Source: Fomitopsis serialis (taxonomy: Eukaryota; Basidiomycota; Agaricomycetes; Polyporales; Fomitopsidaceae). From it: DNA of 64,000 nt. The DNA lies in assembly GCF_022376445.1 (NCBI RefSeq), contig NW_025954978.1:124001-188000 (forward strand), written 5' to 3'. Each line of letters starts with the position of its first letter. Positions within the stretch are counted from its first letter, which is position 1. The position numbers were made by a program, and so were the translations under genes. The notes beneath the pieces were generated by a model that had not been told where the DNA came from, ran no database searches, and saw only the letters and a list, made by a program, of their open reading frames with translations. Positions 45,765 through 57,618 of this stretch are shown here, piece by piece.

Positions 45765-48031
45765 TCAAACTGCATCTCGCGCGTCAGCTAGGTAGCCTGA
45801 AAACAAATCCACGCTATAGCTGAGCACAGGACCGCATTCTTCTTCGTACGCCAGCTCGTCCACATCATCCTCAGCGTCGAGAAGCATCGGTAAGACTGGC
45901 CGGTCCATCTCCATGACCGGTGCGCCACCGGCAGAACCGGTCCCTTCAGTAGCATTGTACGCAAAGGGATTGGGGCTTGACATGCCTTCTTGACCTTGTG
46001 GATGCCAGGGACGAATGGCGCGCCGGGAGACAGGACGATCGTTTCGGGGATATGGCGCAGAGAAACCGCGAGCCCGAGTCTAGGTACAGCAGATGAATCT
46101 GTGCAAGCATAAGTTCAACAGATGACACGCACATCACGGTTAAATGTCGTCTGAGAGCGCAGATCGGTTGTCTTGGGAGGTCGAGTCATAGCGGGGGATG
46201 CGCCATCCCGGGGCGGTCGGCCCATCGCCCTGGCGCTGCGACCGACCTTCAAGCGGGAGTTATGTTCTCGAGTACTTGATTGCAGCTTCGTAGCTGCGCG
46301 TGCAGTCTCGCGCAGGGAGTCCAGGTATGATGCTAGAGGCCGCAGACGAACGCTTTTCTCCGCAGAAACGCCAGCCTCAGATGGGTCTATGACAGTTCCT
46401 GTGTTACCGAGTCCAGCATTTAGAAATGAAGCGGGGGTAACGCGCGCAGCAAACGCGATTGCCAGAGAAGAACTATTGTCGCAGTCGACAGGAGAAGAAG
46501 ACAGCCCTGCGGGACTAGCAGCACGATCGGGGCGATCAGCCAGAGAGTTGCAAACATTGGTCTTCTTTGGGAAGTCAAGGGACGGAGATGCAGCAGCGCT
46601 AGTAGACAATTCGACCGACATTGCGATCGCTCCTGCAGTGGATTCGCCTGATGCATGCGGGAGTGGATGAGGGTCCTCCGAGGTAGATTTTCCGGCAGAC
46701 GAAGGCGTTGTTTGAACACTAGGACCGGGCAGCGCGTTGGATCCTCGTTCGCGAGTTGATCTACCAGCGGACACTCCGCGACGGTCTGGCCGTCTATGCA
46801 CCCGTCTGGGAGGTATGGGGATCGCCATTACCGCAGGCAGCGGTACATTCCCAGATTGGCCTTCTTCCTGTTGCGGCGCCTTACGACACTCTACCACCGG
46901 GGTGTTCTGTTGCTGCTTCCTATAGAAAAGGGGTAGACAACATGTCAGGGTTCAGCATCACGCGTTCGTGTGGAACGAGAGACAATACTTTGTCTGCAAA
47001 GAAGCCTCATGTTCCTCTAAAGGGACGAGTGCAAATGGTAACACATTACACCGGACCTGATTGCGATCGGTGATAGTTCGAGAGGACGCGGACGCGCGGT
47101 CGTATGACGGGTTCTGGCCCCAGGTGGCGTCCTTTACATTCGCGCCGCGTAACATCCACCTCGTTATTGGTTTCCTAGTGGGCCGAACTGCAGCAAGCGG
47201 CCCGAGACGTACGTCACCCACTGAAGGCGACGGCATATGGAGGAAGGAAGTGGCTTTCCGGGGGTCTACAAGTCTCCCTTTCTTGCTTATGGGGTGCGGA
47301 GAGGAGTCTTCGTCGGCATCCACGAAGGTGAGCGGAACGCGGCCGCCTGTATGCGCGTTGATCTGTGTGGTGGGGGCGTGCGAGAGGGCTGCAGCGGTGA
47401 ACGTGCAGCTTGCGAGCGATTTGGGCTTCCGAGCACGCTGCTTTCGCGCGATCTTCGACGGGGGTGCCTTCGTGCTATGCTCCGAGTCCGCTCCGCTACC
47501 TGTGGCGCGTGAATGTGGATGAGCGTGTTTGTACAACGAGTCTACCAGGTGCGGAGTTACCGGAGAGGCGAGGAGGAACGTCGTCGCCGCGATAGAGTTC
47601 CGAGGACGCGTGCAGTCGTGACTGCAGCTTCATTCGACGTTGTTTGCGGCCACCGTACCGTTTCGCAAGTGGCGTCCGGACGGACCATCGCAAGAAGTCG
47701 TCGACTGTGAGAGCCCGCGTTGAACTTGCAGCATCGGGTGCGGGTTCGAAATGCGGTGGTTGTTGTTCAGGAGGAGCTCTGTCGTTCTGCCTGGCTGTTG
47801 CATCCGAGGCGTCGGACCCGTCATTCAGGACCGTCCAGCCGGGATTATCTGTTTCGTGTCTTTCTGGGACAGCGGCGGCGAATGAAGCGCTTTCCACATC
47901 ACGCTCAGTCCCATCCCGAAATCCTCTTCGCTTCTTCCCGAACTGCAAAACAGAGCCAGTATGAGCCGATATTCGAGCGCATACATCCGCCCGTTGCTTA
48001 CGATGAAGTCAGGAGCGTAAGTGAAGGCCAT
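45765..48031 (-). CDS. Large disordered protein of unknown function
   Basis: The start MAFTYAPDFI (48031) joins over a 60-nt intron to FGKKRRGFRDGTERDVESAS. Successive open blocks follow: LTVDDFLRWSVRTPLAKRYG, then HLVDSLYKHAHPHSRATG with basic PPSKIARKQRARKPKSLAS, PITRWMLRGANVKDATWGQ, a Ser/Ala-rich block with SYLDSLRETARAATKLQSST, PRLGLAVSLRHIPETIVLSP, and the acidic end DAEDDVDELAYEEECG. Several segments (DDFLRW, RWMLRGANVKDATWGQNPSY) look like short conserved motifs in a disordered, basic protein, perhaps nuclear. Two joins (about 47630 and 45984) need one extra base. No family is recognised, and exon boundaries in the middle are tentative. Confidence 0.6.
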
Positions 48032-48755
48032 TGGCTATGTCGCGAGTACGCTGCCAGTAGAGATTTCCCAGTACCAGAGCCTTTGCACGAAAATACTCGG
48101 ATTATGGATAGTCTGCACTGTCGAGGTAGGGTGCAAGCACACTGTGCCTGTCACTTGGCAGTGGCAGTCGCGCGGGCATGCTTCGGCAATCGAAGCGGGC
48201 TAACCATATACGGAAAGAGGCGCATAAGTGTACGCCACACTGTGTACACTGACGTCCGAGTCCATGATGAATATTCATCAGTTTGTTTGTGAGTTCATCA
48301 CAATGAAGCTGTTGTCCCTCACAGTGCGAGTAGTGGGGCTTTCAACAGAATCGCATACACTTTGTTTCTTATTCTAACGCTGACCAGGCCCAGCCAATGC
48401 ATTGAAGTACTCAACGTACTCAGCCTTCAGGTAGATTTCCTGGAAAGTTAGCTTTGATCCCAGCTTGAACATGGCGTATGACTGACTGCTTCAACCGAGT
48501 AGGAGAATCATGCTCGCCCCCGCTAGTGTCATGATCATCATCTGTGCCTCACGAAGCAACGTCGAATGAGGCGAGCATCGATTGGTACGCCGCCATTACA
48601 ATTCAAGCTAGCATGGCTGACGAGGCTGACGAGGCGGGCATGCATATAATAATGGCGCAGTACGTGGACAGTGTCATTCTGTGCTCCTCTCACCGTATCC
48701 ACTCGTTTGAACAAAGTCTTACTCCCCCGAACGGCCACCAGGTAAAGAAAGCAAC
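48032..48755. other. Divergent promoter region, no gene seen
   Basis: Lies between the minus-strand disordered protein and oxalate decarboxylase. A short GCTGACGAG direct repeat is at about 48618-48635. Confidence 0.5.
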
Positions 48756-50891
48756 ATGCCTATCTCACTGAACAAGATCTTCGTCGCCACCGCATGCTTG
48801 CTCGTTCTCTCCTCCTCGGTAGCCTCAGCTCCAGTCAGCTCTCCTTCTTCGACCTCGACCTCGGCCTCTCCGAGCCCGACGGTCCCGTACGCCAGTGACG
48901 ACCCGAACACGGAATTATGGAACGCGGACTCGAATATCGACCCCCAGCCAATCCGCGGCTCACTTGGATCGACTATCATGGGACCGCAGAACGTCCCGCT
49001 CGAGCTTCAGAACCCGAGTCTTCTTGCTCCACCGACAACTGACCATGGTGAAGTGTAAGTACATTGCCATGTTCGACTCAACGCAGGCTTATTGAGACGG
49101 TGATAGCCCTAACGCGAAATGGCCGTTCGACCTCAGCCACACCCGTTTGCAGACGGGAGGCTGGGCACGCCAGCAGAACGGTGAGAAGCCTCAATGCTGT
49201 TTTATGTGTTTCGCGTACTCATGCACACGCAGTGAACGAGATGCCCATAAGCACCGGTAGGCCGCCCTCATAACGTTTGTGGCTTCTGCTCGCTCACAGC
49301 AGCCCCACTTTAGATATGGCAGGCGTAGACATGCGTCTTGAGGCAGGCGCCATCCGGTACGTGACCTACAATGACAGTGGAGACATTCAAATTGTTCTTA
49401 CGCCTTCTCAAGGGAGCTGCACTGGCACACTTCGGCCGAGGTATGTGATCGAGCGCTGTGTGCACAGACCTTGCCAAAATAATCACTCTCCACAGTGGGC
49501 ATACGTTTTGAAGGTGTGCATGTTGATGTTGTCATCAAAGTTTTGCGTCGCTGACAGTAGGCGTAGGGCAGCACTCAAATCACGACAGTCACCCCGGACG
49601 GACAAAACTACTTGGCAACGGTGGTGAGTATGACATATTACATGTCCGTTCAGCGCCGTTTGACTGAGTAATCATATAGAACAAAGGAGACCTGTGGTAC
49701 TTCCCGCCAGGGCAACCACATTCCCTTCAGGCAACTGCCGATGATCCTGCTGGCACCGAGTTCCTTCTTGTCAGTGCATCAGATCGTTTCTTACATAGCG
49801 TAACGACTGACTGCAACGTGGTCCAGGTATTTGACAACGGAGACTTCAGCGACGACTCCACGTTCCTTGTAAGTGGTCTCTATCCAGGCTGTTGTCCTCG
49901 GAGCTCAATATTGACTGCCCGTGTTCCGTGCAGCTGACGGACCTAATGGCGCACATACCGAAAGAAGTGGTTGCGAAGAACTTCCAGCTCCCACAGTCCG
50001 CGTTCGACCACATTCCTGGCGAACAGCTGTATATCTTCCCGAGCAGTGAGCTTCCATGCACTTCACCGCACCCCTCGGTGACCTCATCTCGTTGTCAGAC
50101 CCACCTGCATCGAACGCCCAGGCGCCCTATGATCCCCAGGGCCAGACACCGGAGCCTTACTCGTACCCGCTCTCGCAGATGAATGCGACGCAGCTCCCTG
50201 GCGGTACCATCAAGATCGCGGACTCCACGAAGTTCAAGGTCGCACAGACGATCGCAGTTGGGGAGATTACGTTGGAGCCTGGTGCGATGCGTGAGATCCA
50301 CGTAAGTACAACATCACATACCCAGGACAGACTAAGGAAGCAGTGCGCGAATACATAGTGGCACCCAACGCAACCCGAGTGGATCTATCTCATGTGAGTG
50401 ATGGCTCTCTGCCGGAGAGCTCTACTCATGTGAGAGTGGATTAGCGAAGGGAGCGGTCGCATGACTATCTTCGCAGCCAACTCAAATGCGAGGACTTTCG
50501 ATTACCAGGTGAGATCTGACGCCCTCTGGTTGAACCCGTATATCATCGAGCGTCGAACGTAGGGTGGCGACATTGGCTACATCCCGCCTTCCTACGGTAA
50601 ATGAAATCGTGTTAAGTACTTTCCTCTACCTTGCTGAATATTCTTCGAAGGGCACTATGTGGAGAACACGGGTAACACGACGCTGCATTACCTCGAGATC
50701 TTGAAGTCGGACAAATACCAGGACGTTAGCTTGAATCAGGTGGGCGACATGTTGATCTGTTGTTGACGATGAGTCTTAACACTACTCAGTGGCTTGCATT
50801 GACTCCACCTGACTTGGTGAAAGCCCACCTGGATGTATCAGACGAGGCACTAAGTCATTTCAGCAAGACGAAGCCGATCATCGTTGGGTAG
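48756..50891 (+). CDS. Oxalate decarboxylase (bicupin), secreted
   Basis: Signal peptide [20 protein letters not shown] at 48756, then a Ser/Thr/Pro linker. [20 protein letters not shown] begins the bicupin. Mn ligands are present in both cupins: [17 protein letters not shown] with [12 protein letters not shown], and [15 protein letters not shown] with [14 protein letters not shown]. The segment between them ([17 protein letters not shown]) carries the lid region that separates decarboxylase from oxidase activity. The end is [14 protein letters not shown], as in the fungal enzymes. It converts oxalate to formate and CO2; wood-decay fungi use it to control extracellular oxalate and pH. More than ten short introns, all in phase; no frame slips found. 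The assignment is firm, but decarboxylase versus oxidase rests on overall similarity. Confidence 0.92.
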
Positions 50892-51228
50892 TAGCACTTA
50901 GCATATTCATATTCGCGCTTCGATCGATAGGGATGACTTGACTCTTTTATTTATTTGATGATGTATACGTGCGGTTATCATACCACTACAGTCCTTGGTC
51001 GTGATTCTGAATGTCGCGTACTTATGAGATGGCGACGCGTAAACGCGTGAAGGTGACCGCGTCTCGCGCGGGCGCTAAATGGCGCGTTTTGACGCGTTGC
51101 CACCCCGAGTCATCTCAAGAGGCTATCGATCGCCACTATTCTCCTTCTCCGACGCCCTGTAGCCTTACTTTGTACTACCATCTGTATCCAACCTCCAGAA
51201 GACCTGTAGCAAGCTCGAATACCACAGA
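50892..51228. other. Intergenic, MetRS promoter
   Basis: AT-rich 3' flank of oxalate decarboxylase, then a GC-rich stretch before the synthetase. No other gene. Confidence 0.5.
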
Positions 51229-54015
51229 ATGTCTCAAAAGATCCGGGAAGCGGAGGGTGTTCTGCGAGCTATTCCAAAGCCAGGCGAGACGATGTAAGTG
51301 GTGCGATGTTAGTGAGGGTGACTCGCCGTTCAAGGCGAACTAGCTTGCCAAAGGACGGCGAAGACAACATCCTGATCACGTCCGCTCTGCCGTACTGTAA
51401 CAACGTGCCCCATCTTGGTATGGCCGTTGCTCGTGTGATGGTGAACACAGACTGAGACGCGTACGGCGGAGCGTAGGCAACATTATCGGGAGTACACTGA
51501 GTGCCGATGTATTTGCTCGGTAAGCAATAGTTCGTGGCGTTCTAGGGGTGCGTTGTGATTGACTTGCATTGCAGATACAACCGTATGCACTACGTTCTCG
51601 ACATGCAATTTCTATGCTCAGGCACCACCTCACAGGAACGAGGAATCGGAAAACCCTGTACATTTGTGGCACAGACGAATACGGGACCGCCACAGAGACA
51701 CAAGCTCTCAAAGAGGGCATCACTCCGCGAGAACTCTGCGACAAATATAACGCGCTTCACGTCGAGACATACAAGTGGTTCGAGCTCAGGTGCGCACGCT
51801 CGGTTCTCATGATATCTCGTTATCCTGACATTTGGTGAAGCTTTGATCACTTCGGGCGAACCTCAACACCCCTGCACACTGAGTCAGTCAGTCATTCACA
51901 CTAAGGATGTTCTCTAGCTTAACGCTGTCCAGAATTTGCCAATCAATCTATTCGAACTTGCTCCACAACGGCTACCTCGAGAAGCAGATCAAAGACCAGA
52001 CCTACTGCGAAGGCTGCCAAAAGTGCGTGGTGTGAAGCTACCGCCTGAGAGATAGACTGACACACATCCAGATTCCTCGCAGATCGCTTTGTCGAGGGGA
52101 CATGCCCGCACTGCGGTGCCGATGTACGTCTTCCGAATTTTCCATATCATACTGACACTATGGTTACCTTCATCCACCTCACTAGGACGCTCGTGGCGAC
52201 CAATGTGACGTCTGCGCGCGCACGCTCGACGCAATCGACCTTATCAACCCACGCTGCCTCATCAGCAAAACACACAAAGTCACCACACGCTCCTCAGCAC
52301 ACATGTACGTCAAGCTTGATGAGCTCCAACCGAAGACCGAGGCATGGATCAAGAAGCGCTGGGCGCTGGGCAAGTGGTCGCCGAACGCAGTCATCAATAG
52401 CGACGGCGAAATCGTCGACGCCAGGATGCGCGGGGGCATGAGGCCAAGCCCGGTCACCCGGGACCTGACGTGGGGAGTGCCTGTCCCGATTGTGGATGGC
52501 GAGGACGACCAAGGGATGAAGGGCAAGGTGCTCTGTGAGTCTTGCATTTGTATGGGCTTGAGTGGGTCGTTATTGACATGTTTGTGCAGACGTCTGGGTA
52601 AGTAAGTGCATTACATGGCGTGACCAGAATGCCAATATCCTGCACAGTTCGACGCACCGGTCGGATACCCAAGTATCACAGCAAACTATACACCAGAGTG
52701 GAAGAAGTGGTGGTTTAACCAAGACAACGTCCGGCTGTACCAATTCATGGGCAAGGACAACGTTTACTTCCACACTGTTTACTTCCCCTCCATCCAGCTG
52801 GGTGACGGCCGTCCCTGGACGACGCTCTTCCACTTGTCTACCACAGGTAAGGCAACTTTCCTTGTGGCGAAGTCGGCTACTGATAGGCCGTGCAGAGTAC
52901 CTGAACTATGAGGGCGGCAAATTCTCGAAGAGCCATAATCGCGGCGTGTTCGGTCCTGCGGCAAAAGAGACCGGTATTCCGCCCTCCGTCTGGAGGTACT
53001 ACCTGATCTCTACGAGACCAGAAACTGCAGACGCTATGTTCTCGTGGGGCGACTGTGTGAGTTCGATGCTCTCAGGTGGGGATAGGTGTTTGATCGTCTG
53101 TTGTAGATTGCTGCGAACAACAACGTCCTCCTCAATAAGTGGGTCTTCCCGTATCTGTTTCGCATTCAAGATGCTGATCTACTCTGAAGCTTCGGTAACT
53201 TCGTCAACCGCACGCTCAAGTTCATCTCGTCGCAATATGACAGTGTCATCCCTGAGAGCGGCGATGCACCAGGGCCACTCTCACCGAACGACGAGATCGA
53301 CAGCGAGTTCATCACTGAAGTGAACGCATACCTGAAGGATTACATCGACGCCATGGACTCGGTGAAGCTGCGGCTCGGCCTTCAGACAGTCATGCTCCTC
53401 TCCGGCCGGGGCAACGTCTACCTCCAGTCCTCGGGCCTCAACAAGGCGCTCATGACCGAGAACCCGGAGCGCTGCGCACAGGTCGTCTCACGCGCCGTCA
53501 ACCTCATCTACATCCTCTCCGCGCTCATCCACCCCTTCATGCCCGCCACGGAGGCAGCCATGCTCGCGCAGCTGAACGCGCCCGCGCGAGCCGTGCCCGA
53601 GGTCTTCTCGACGGACATTCTCGCCGGGCACACCATTGGCACGCCCGATCACCTATTCAAGAAGATCGACGAGAAGATGGCGGACGTGTGGAGGGCGAAG
53701 TTCGGCGGGAGCAAGCCGGTGGAGGCTACGCCAGAGCCTAGCGCGGATGCCACCCACGTCGCGCCGGGCATGTCGAAGCGCAAAGCCGCCGCGGCGAAGA
53801 AGGAGGCGGCCAAGGCCGCCGCTGCTGTTGTGGATGCCCAGCCGAAATCTGCAGAGGTTCTGGCTTGGGAGCAGAGGATCACCGAGCAGGGCCAGATCGT
53901 CAGGACGTTGAAAGGCAAGCCAAAGACTCCGGATGTCGAGCAGGAGGTTGCAGCTGCCGTGGATGAGTTGAAGCGCTTGAAGGAGGAGCTTGCTGCGTTG
54001 CAGAAGGCGTCGTAG
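51229..54015 (+). CDS. MES1: Cytosolic methionyl-tRNA synthetase with WHEP-like C-terminus
   Basis: [20 protein letters not shown] leads into [18 protein letters not shown] (HIGH motif as HLGN), [34 protein letters not shown], a zinc-knuckle region [20 protein letters not shown] with [36 protein letters not shown] and the KMSKS loop [12 protein letters not shown]. The anticodon-binding domain follows. Class I synthetase charging tRNA-Met. The last 50 residues, [16 protein letters not shown] ... [11 protein letters not shown], resemble a WHEP domain, preceded by a Lys/Ala-rich linker. One exon is only 8 nt (52590-52597, ACGTCTGG) and encodes part of YVW. No mitochondrial presequence, so cytosolic. 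No frame slips were found. Confidence 0.92.
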
Positions 54016-54372
54016 AGAAGTCACATCACCAAGTAAACCAATGCTGTATTGTACATGACGTCGTATTACTGCTCGTCGAATCCCCTACGTAATGTTGCTA
54101 CGCATCGAAGAGTAGACTGTTATCTTGCTGTTTCTACACCGTATCCAGGCGAGACCAAATATAAACATGATCGTTAAGGTTCTACCACCCTCATGTGCGT
54201 ACTGCCGACCCTTGACTCTAAGGCGGTGTCGGTGGGCATCCGCACACGAAGTGCATTGTCCCTGGCGCTGCTCGGCATAAATGCTATGCGGTATAACGTG
54301 GACTGGCAGTAAAGTCATCAGTACATTTTCGCTATCATCTGCATGTTAAGTTATACGAGTACAACACATACC
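54016..54372. other. 3' flanks of convergent genes
   Basis: Between the ends of the synthetase (plus) and DUF6533 copy A (minus). Nothing else seen. Confidence 0.5.
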
Positions 54373-55942
54373 TCAAGCAATGAACTCCCCGACCGCTGGG
54401 CCATCTGAAGATATATCTATGACATAGTCATTCACATACCCGCTCTCGTCCCGCTTTTCGTCACCGTAACCAGACATGTCGGAAACCGCGTCTTCCCCAT
54501 CGGGTGTCCCGGATCGATCTGGATCGAAGAAGTAGACATCCGACATCTCTGAGGGAGTAGACGCAGAGTCATCGTGGTAGGCCACTTCGCGGATGCCGAT
54601 CACGAATCTGGATAACAGGATTACTGTGAACCTGGCGGAAGGAGACGTGATCAGTTGAGTTTGTGCCAATCCACATCCTGGTACTTACATATCGACGAGC
54701 ATCGAGCATTCCAGAGCCTAGAGGTGTTGTTGAGCCTCGTCTCTGGTACAAGCCGGGATACATACATTGACAGCCCAGGCTGATAGCACGACAATGTTGA
54801 ATCCGAGAAGAACACTACAGGGGATTGCTGTTCGGTATATTGTTCGCGCATTGGTAGTCTAAGACATACCCGAAGTGCACGGATCCTGTGCGAGCATCAA
54901 TCAGTTCGATTCACCATGTTATATGCACACGATGATCTGGAACACATGCTGACCATTTTGGAGAAATAGCTGGGTGAACTTGAAGATGGGCGCCTTGCTG
55001 CGTCGAGCCTCTTTGTAACCTGCATACGTGGCCCGCCATGTCACGAGCAGAACAATGGCATCCGCCATGATGCTGCATGCACGCACGACCATCTCCACTA
55101 CAGAAGGAGTCAGCCAAACGACGCGGATATCTCACGAAGAGGAATTTGCTAACACCTGAGTATCGCCTGTCACTAATACACTCAATGACTAGGATGGAAT
55201 CGACTCACTGCATTGTGAAAACAAACCGCTTGCTGCCTATCAAACAGTATATGGGGAGTGGAACGTCTTGATACACTGTGTAGATCACCGAGACCTGGAG
55301 GAACCTCAGTATCAATTGCATGACCTAGACTCTGAGACCCACAATCGCGTAGATGGGCCCGAGAAGGAACAGGGTCAATACGAGTGCTGGAAGCGGCCAG
55401 CGTCCCTGACATATGCCATAGACACGCTGTGCTGTGATCACTGCAAACTTAGTTCAGCCGGCGACAATCGAGACAAGGTCCAGAAGTATTACCTCCGAGT
55501 AGCGCACAAAGTACACACCAAGAAGCCCCGTATATTGGGTATATGGAACGGTCCCTATGGAGGAGGATATGCTGTGTTCAGGCGACATGCCCGTGAATCA
55601 GTAAATATTGGACGGCGTTACCTCTGACAGAGAAGTTAGCGGACGTGAATGATACGCAAGAAAAATCCCTACCCTACAATCTAGACCAGCCCATGTTGCG
55701 ACGTTTGCAGAGAAGTACAAGATTGCAGAAACATGCATGGCCGCATACAAGGCGCAGAATCCCCATTTCGGTCTGCGCCACACGGTGTCTACTTCGCGGG
55801 AGAACGTGAGGGCACGGTCATACAAGTAAATGCCTGCGCGTGCCGCATGGAGTCAGGGGGGATGTAATGCAGAGGATCACTACTTACTGAATGCGGCGGC
55901 TGTGCAGCAGTTCTGCACAAAACTACAAGGTGATTGATACAT
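54373..55942 (-). CDS. DUF6533-type membrane protein, copy A
   Basis: The N-terminal block YDRALTFSREVDTVWRRPKW is the DUF6533 signature of agaricomycete multi-pass proteins. Hydrophobic segments follow: GFCALYAAMHVSAILYFSAN, RWPLPALVLTLFLLGPIYAI, VVLSAWAVNV and ILLSRFVIGIREV. The cytosolic tail is acidic (SDVYFFDPDRSGTPDGEDAV) and ends AVGEFIA. Function is unknown; a receptor-like role has been supposed from topology only. The initiator is not at the position used by copy B (GTG here), but an in-frame ATG eight codons upstream, at 55942, gives MYQSPCSFVQNCC. Several short introns; middle exon boundaries are approximate. Confidence 0.65.
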
Positions 55943-56087
55943 GAGCACACTGCCGGTCATTAAAGATAGGAACTCACTAGGTGTCCCAAGTGAATGTCTC
56001 CTCTGATTCATGTATCATTGACATCGCGATTCGACAAGGAGAGGGTGGTTTCCGCGGGAGTCGGATTTAAGGCAACAGGAACTTATA

Positions 56088-56866
56088 AGATAGGGCTCAC
56101 GCACAATCATCCAGCGTGATGACGTGTGACAGCGCGTTACGGTCATGGATAACCTCCGTCACCGGGGCCTATCCAGACGCCTGACTGCCGGATTGAGATG
56201 GCTGGCGGGCGCTGCAGTCGCGAGCGAGGTTCAAGTTACAGTCAATGTTATACAGCTATGAAGTACTAGACTACGTACAGACAGTAACATACAAGATTAG
56301 CTCCAGTAGATAAGTACCCTCGTAATGACAAGCAGTGATCACTGGTCCACTGCGTCTCGGGATCCATCTGTGGGCCACGAGTTTAAGGTCAGAACAGTCT
56401 GACAGAAGAGAGATCGCGAGGACTCACATTCTCCTTGCCATGCTCTGCCTCTAGCACAACCTGCACCCTCTTCAAGCCACTCGTATGATTCCCTAGGTTT
56501 TTTAGGTTGCAGAGGCGACGCCTCGGCATGGTGGTCCAGGTCTCGGTGTGATGATGCACTTCTGGCTGTCTGTGGCCCAAATGCGTACATCGACGGGTAC
56601 CAGCGCTCGACTTATTTGGATTATTTCACACACTACCCAAGTCCCACAATGGCGAAGCGATGTACTACTCACACGAGAAAGTTAATGGAAATGTCAGTCA
56701 GCTCCGTGTCCACTTCTCCTCCGCACAGTCTTGTCGGAATAGTGATTTACTACAGAACTGTGCGGACCACTTGTCGGACAAAGGAAACAAAACATTCGTA
56801 TTAATTCTACGGTGCCCGTCACGCTGACATTACATAAGCCTGGATGGTTGTGTACGAGCCCTATCT
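56088..56866. mobile_element. 779-bp TIR element with TA target-site duplication
   Basis: The ends are inverted repeats: AGATAGGGCTC at the left and GAGCCCTATCT at the right are perfect over 11 nt, and similarity continues imperfectly through CATCCAG, about 30-45 nt in all. TA flanks both sides (56086-56087 and 56867-56868). The duplicate unit B carries the uninterrupted sequence ACTTATACACGAGGCC at 59369-59384, a paralogous empty site with one TA. TA duplication is typical of Tc1/mariner-type insertion. No transposase frame is present, so this is a non-autonomous, MITE-like element. A minus frame at 56339-56590 inside it is not recognisable. Confidence 0.82.
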
Positions 56867-56971
56867 TACATGAGGCCAGCTTCACACGTCACCAAGTACA
56901 AGGGAAGACTCAACAACGCGGTTAGTCCCACGCGTTTGACAGAAGCTAGCCACACGAACAGCAAGCCTGTG

Positions 56972-57561
56972 CAGATAGCAATAGAAGCTCTTGGTCGGTG
57001 TTAGGGGGGCGCACACAGCGTTACTACTGCATCAAGGATGTGAGTACGCCTACTTACCAGCGCGAGATAGTCATAGTAGTGGTCGGTTGCGATGATGCTC
57101 GCACCCCATATCACTTACTATCACAGAAGAGGGCGTGAAACGTACAGAGTCAACTTCTCCAAATGATACCAAGGCGAGAACTTGGCGAGAACAGATCGCA
57201 AACTGAGTGACGTAAAGATGGGAAACTCGGGATATGGCTAGAGCCGCGCGCCCGTGTACCACACCGTGATGACATCGTTCAGTAGCGAACGCACTGGCAG
57301 TTACTGGCAGAAAGCAGGGAAATGAAGTGAGGCACATTTGTCCTCGACGCTGGGTGATTCAGGTCCCTCGAAATTGACTTCGGTGTAGACAATGCACGAG
57401 GCTTGAAGATTGAATGTTATGTTTCTGCATACCACTTTCAATCAGATGTAGATCTGCGTACAGAACGCTGTGCCCAGCGGTAGTGTTTGTCTCTATCCTT
57501 CGAAAGATGACATTGTGGAAAATACGGAGCATGATATCATTCTTGCTCACCTCAAGACTAT
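56972..57561. other. About 590 bp present only in duplication unit A
   Basis: Relative to unit B (junction near 59480) this stretch is extra: the sequence before it (GCAAGCCTGT) and after it (CAAGAACACTGTCAG) are adjacent in B. I see no terminal inverted repeats or target duplication, so it could be an insertion in A or a deletion in B. No gene is recognised within it. Confidence 0.5.
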
Positions 57562-57618
57562 CAAGAACACTGTCAGTGTCAGTCGCCACGCAAGCGTCAG
57601 GACACGGAGAACCACGCG

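Noticed and set aside
56339..56590. A minus-strand frame inside the transposon as transposase
   Set aside because: Too short, with no DDE/D-type or helix-turn-helix features recognisable.
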